Below, piece after piece: positions 5,082 to 7,768 of a DNA stretch of 7,768 nucleotides (position 1 is its first letter; each line of letters opens with the position of its first letter). Source of the DNA: JBBSGC01 sp038254525. Its GTDB lineage: Bacteria; Actinomycetota; Actinomycetes; Propionibacteriales; Nocardioidaceae. A program made the translations under genes and the position numbers. A model generated the notes under the pieces. That model ran no database searches, was not told the DNA's origin, and saw nothing but the letters and a program-made list of their open reading frames with translations. Location of the stretch: positions 1 to 7,768 of the forward strand of contig JBBSGC010000095.1 in NCBI GenBank assembly GCA_038254525.1, given 5' to 3'.

Positions 5082-7367
5082 ATGGTGACGGTGGCGAAGC
5101 GGCCATCGCTGCTGGCCGAGCGACTGGCTGGCCGGCAGGTGCTCCTGACCGGTGCGACCGGCTTCGTCGGCGAGGCGCTGCTGCTGAGGCTGCTCGCCGA
5201 TGTGCCGGCGTCGACCGTAGTGGTGCTGGTGCGGCCCAGGCCGGCCGAGTCGGGCGCCGACCGGATCCGTGCACTGCTCGCGAAGCCGACGTTCGCTGAC
5301 TTGGTCGCGCAGGCCGGCGGTGTAGCCGCCCTCCTCGAGGCGCGGATCCGGGTGCTCGAAGGCGATCTGGCTGCGGTGCCGCGGTTGCCGGCCGACCTGG
5401 ACGCGGTCGTGCACTGCGCGGGCGACGTCTCGTTCGACCCCCCGGTCGACGAGGCCTTTCGAACCAACGTCGTGGGCACCAGGGAGCTGCTCGCGCGGGT
5501 CGCCGAGGTGGGGCCGCAGGTGCACTACGTGCACGTCTCGACCGCCTACGTCGCTGGGCGGCGGCGTGGGGTGATCCCGGAGGCTGCCGTCGAGCACTCG
5601 GTCGACCTGGAGGCGGAGCTGGCATGGGGGCTCGCGCAACGTGCGTCGGTCGAGGCCCGGTCGCGTACGCCGGACCGGCTGGTCGAGTTTCGCCGGCGCG
5701 CCGAGAGCGAGCACGGGCGGGCCGGCCTGCTGACCGCCGCGAATGCAAGCGAGCAGCGCCGGCAGGAATGGGTTCGCAAGGAGCTGGTGCGTGCCGGTGC
5801 CGAGCGGGCGCGCAGTCTCGGCTGGACCGACTGCTACACGTTCACCAAGGCGCTCGGCGAGCGCGTCGTCGAGGCGCACGCGCGCACGGCACCGGTGTCG
5901 GTGGTACGTCCCAGCATCATCGAGTCGGCACTCGAGCGGCCCTATCCGGGGTGGATCGAGGGCTTCAAGATGGCCGAGCCGTTGATCCTGGCGTACGGCC
6001 GCGGGGAGCTCCCGGAGTTCCCGGCCTCCGCCGACTCCACCGTCGACATCGTTCCGGTCGACCATGTGGTCGGCGCGCTCGTGGCCGCGCTCGGGGACCC
6101 GCCAGAGCCGGGGCGCCCGCAGTGGTTCCACGTCGCCTCCGGGGCCCGCAACCCGCTGACCTTCCGCCGGCTCTACGAGTGTGTGCGCGGCTACTTCGAC
6201 CAGCACCCGTTCGAGGTGGGTGAGCGGGGTGCGGTCCGGCTGCCGGAGTGGCGTTTCCTCGGCGGGCAGGCGGTCGAACGGCTGCTGGCGACCAGCGAGC
6301 GGGCCTACCACGTCGCCGACTACCTGGTCACCCACTCGCCGCGGGCCGACCGGACCCGCGACCTGGCCCGCCGGCTGGAGCTGCAGCGGCGGCGGCTTGA
6401 GTTCCTCCGCCGCTACATCGACCTCTACCGGGAGTACGCCCAGGCCGAGCTGCGTTTCTCCGACGAGGCCACGCTGGCTCTCTACACGCGCCTGGACCCG
6501 CAGGACCGGGTGACCTTTGCCTTCGACACCGCCGTCATCGACTGGGAGCACTACCTCGCCGACGTGCACTGCCCGGCGGTAACCGCGCCCATCCGGGCCA
6601 TGGACAAGCTGAGGCAGAAGCGTCGCAGCGGGGCGAGCCCCCCTCCGGTGGCGGCCGACGCCACCGCGGTCGCGGTCTTCGACATGGACGGGACGTTGTT
6701 GTCCTCCAACGTCATCGAGAGCTACCTGTGGCTGCGGCTGCAGGAGCTGGACACCGCGTCGAGGGTCACCGAGATCGGTCGGGTCGCGGCCCGCCTGCCG
6801 GGCCTGCTGCGTGCCGAGCGGCAGGAGCGAAGCGCGTTCCTGCGGGCGGTCTACCGCGACTACGCCGGCGCCCGGCTGGTCGACCTCGAGGCCATCGCCG
6901 ACGAGGTGCTGGGCCCGCACGTGCTGGCCCGGCTGTCGCCGGCCGCGGTCCGGCGGATCCGCGAGCATCGGGCGGCCGGCCAGCGCACGGTCCTGGTCAC
7001 CGGAGCCATCCAGCCGCTCACCCGGCCCTTGGCGCCGCTGTTCGACCACATCGAGGCCGCCGAGCTGTCGGTCGACGACCGCGGCGTGTGCACGGGCTAC
7101 CTGGAGCGGCCGCCGATGGTCGGTGAGGCGCGGGCCGCCTGGCTGCGGCACTGGGCCGCCTCGAACGGCGTCGACCTCAGCCGCTCGTTCGGCTACGCCG
7201 ACTCCCACTCCGACCTGCCGATGCTCGGCGCCGTCGGCAACCCGGTAGCGGTGCGTCCCGACATCACGTTGTTCCGGCACGCCAAGAAGAACCACTGGCC
7301 GATCGTCGACTGGGCCAGCGCGGGTTCGGCGTCCCGTACCCTCGTCCCGGTTGGCGACACCCGATGA
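5082..7367 (+). CDS. Fatty acyl-CoA reductase (SDR + FAR_C) fused to a HAD-IB phosphatase-like domain
   Basis: The 761-residue product starts at ATG 5082, preceded by AGGGAGGA (5068-5075) with a 6-nt spacer; the frame stays open to GTG 5037, which lacks a good site. Residues about 17-370 form an extended SDR domain of the acyl-CoA reductase type: nucleotide loop TGATGFVG (23-30), VSTAY (152-156) and catalytic YTFTK (Tyr252, Lys256). RPSIIESALERPYPGWIEGF resembles eukaryotic-type FARs. Residues about 420-500 resemble the FAR_C/Sterile domain, with DPQDR..FAFD and IDWEHYL (486-492). A HAD-IB domain follows, with motif I DMDGT (534-538), motif II VTGA (Thr640) and motif IV YADSHSDLPML (Asp707, Asp711). 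No Lys is visible at motif III (GEAR, 681-684). No signal peptide or clear membrane segment is seen. Expected reductase activity is NAD(P)H-dependent reduction of long-chain acyl-CoA to aldehyde or alcohol; the HAD substrate is unknown. The stop overlaps the downstream dehydrogenase start. Confidence 0.85.
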   Translation: MVTVAKRPSLLAERLAGRQVLLTGATGFVGEALLLRLLADVPASTVVVLVRPRPAESGADRIRALLAKPTFADLVAQAGGVAALLEARIRVLEGDLAAVPRLPADLDAVVHCAGDVSFDPPVDEAFRTNVVGTRELLARVAEVGPQVHYVHVSTAYVAGRRRGVIPEAAVEHSVDLEAELAWGLAQRASVEARSRTPDRLVEFRRRAESEHGRAGLLTAANASEQRRQEWVRKELVRAGAERARSLGWTDCYTFTKALGERVVEAHARTAPVSVVRPSIIESALERPYPGWIEGFKMAEPLILAYGRGELPEFPASADSTVDIVPVDHVVGALVAALGDPPEPGRPQWFHVASGARNPLTFRRLYECVRGYFDQHPFEVGERGAVRLPEWRFLGGQAVERLLATSERAYHVADYLVTHSPRADRTRDLARRLELQRRRLEFLRRYIDLYREYAQAELRFSDEATLALYTRLDPQDRVTFAFDTAVIDWEHYLADVHCPAVTAPIRAMDKLRQKRRSGASPPPVAADATAVAVFDMDGTLLSSNVIESYLWLRLQELDTASRVTEIGRVAARLPGLLRAERQERSAFLRAVYRDYAGARLVDLEAIADEVLGPHVLARLSPAAVRRIREHRAAGQRTVLVTGAIQPLTRPLAPLFDHIEAAELSVDDRGVCTGYLERPPMVGEARAAWLRHWAASNGVDLSRSFGYADSHSDLPMLGAVGNPVAVRPDITLFRHAKKNHWPIVDWASAGSASRTLVPVGDTR

Positions 7368-7768
7368 TGCTGGCCCTGCAGATGTTCCGGTCGCTGTCGC
7401 GGCACCTTGCCGCTCGCGCCGTGGGCGGCCGGATCCCGGGCATGCTGTCCGGACCTGCCGCACCGCTGCGGCTGATCACCGTCCAAGAGCCACGGCTCAA
7501 CCGACCCGGGTGGGCGCCGGCGCGTACCCGGCTGTCGGGCATCTGCGGCTCCGACCTGGGTGCGTTGTCGGGGCGGACCAGTCTCTACTTCTCTGGCCTG
7601 GTGTCCATGCCGTTGATCCCGGGACATGAGGTCGTGGCCGAGCTCGTCGAGGACTGCGACGACCTGCCGGCTGGTACGCGCGTGGTGATCGACCCGGTCC
7701 TCGCCTGCGCGGCCCGCGGGGTGGACGCCTGCCCGGCGTGCCGCAGCGGAGCCACGAACAGATGCGAC
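7364..7768 (+). CDS. Zinc-dependent medium-chain alcohol dehydrogenase, N-terminal part (runs off the right edge)
   Basis: 135 codons are open to the window end. ATG 7364 overlaps the upstream TGA as ATGA, and a second in-frame ATG follows at 7367, so the start is one of these and translation is probably coupled. The sequence is the GroES-like catalytic half of a zinc MDR enzyme. GICGSD carries catalytic zinc ligand Cys61, and PGHEVVAE carries His88 and Glu89. Cys115, Cys123, Cys126 and Cys134 look like the structural zinc cluster, though the first spacing is C-x7-C instead of the usual C-x2-C. The N-terminal extension of about 30 residues is longer than in classical alcohol dehydrogenases. 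The Rossmann half is outside the window. The likely role is interconversion of alcohol and aldehyde with NAD(P), plausibly on a product of the upstream reductase fusion; that link rests on gene order only. Confidence 0.85.
   Translation, partial: MMLALQMFRSLSRHLAARAVGGRIPGMLSGPAAPLRLITVQEPRLNRPGWAPARTRLSGICGSDLGALSGRTSLYFSGLVSMPLIPGHEVVAELVEDCDDLPAGTRVVIDPVLACAARGVDACPACRSGATNRCD

Noticed and set aside
4183..5748. Second long minus-strand open frame (521 codons)
   Set aside because: It lies opposite clpX and the reductase fusion, is low-complexity Arg/Ala/Pro-rich, and has no family resemblance.
4716..7463. Very long open frame on the minus strand (915 codons)
   Set aside because: It is antiparallel to clpX, the reductase fusion and the dehydrogenase, all with clear catalytic motifs. 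Its product is Arg/Gly/Pro-rich with no recognisable domain, as expected for a shadow frame in high-GC coding DNA.

Overview
This window is high-GC bacterial DNA, with strong G/C preference at third codon positions, GTG starts and an actinobacterial ClpP1/ClpP2 pair with one ClpX. It reads as an actinomycete chromosome; I cannot place it more precisely from the sequence.

Layout. At the left edge, on the minus strand, lie a ribbon-helix-helix antitoxin gene (273 to 40) and the first 16 codons of a MazF/PemK-type toxin (50 to the window edge) that overlaps it by 11 nt. A 235-nt non-coding stretch follows, containing a two-part inverted repeat (387-491). Next come two divergent tRNA genes: tRNA-Gly(UCC) on the minus strand (579-509) and tRNA-Pro(UGG) on the plus strand (737-809). 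Only 31 nt after tRNA-Pro the protein quality-control block begins: tig (trigger factor), clpP1, clpP2 and clpX, all on the plus strand. After clpX a lipid or alcohol-metabolism pair begins. The first gene encodes a 761-residue fusion of a fatty acyl-CoA reductase (SDR domain plus FAR_C/'Sterile' domain) with a HAD-IB phosphatase-like domain. It overlaps, through ATGATG, a zinc-dependent medium-chain alcohol dehydrogenase that runs off the right edge.

How the genes work together. Trigger factor folds nascent chains at the ribosome exit. ClpP1 and ClpP2 form the two-ring peptidase, and ClpX unfolds substrates into it. The sequence suggests joint control: sites matching the recalled ClgR operator consensus lie upstream of both clpP1 (2273-2290) and clpX (3596-3613). 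Each overlaps a hairpin beginning 13-14 nt after the preceding stop codon. clpP1 appears to be translated from a leaderless mRNA starting at GTG 2341, because a TAGGGT -10 box ends 7 nt before it and no Shine-Dalgarno sequence is present. The reductase-phosphatase fusion and the dehydrogenase look translationally coupled, which suggests successive steps on fatty aldehydes or alcohols. That pathway is inference.

The least ordinary items are the acyl-CoA reductase/HAD fusion with its coupled dehydrogenase, the ClgR-like site at clpX, and the unexplained inverted-repeat element beside tRNA-Gly.
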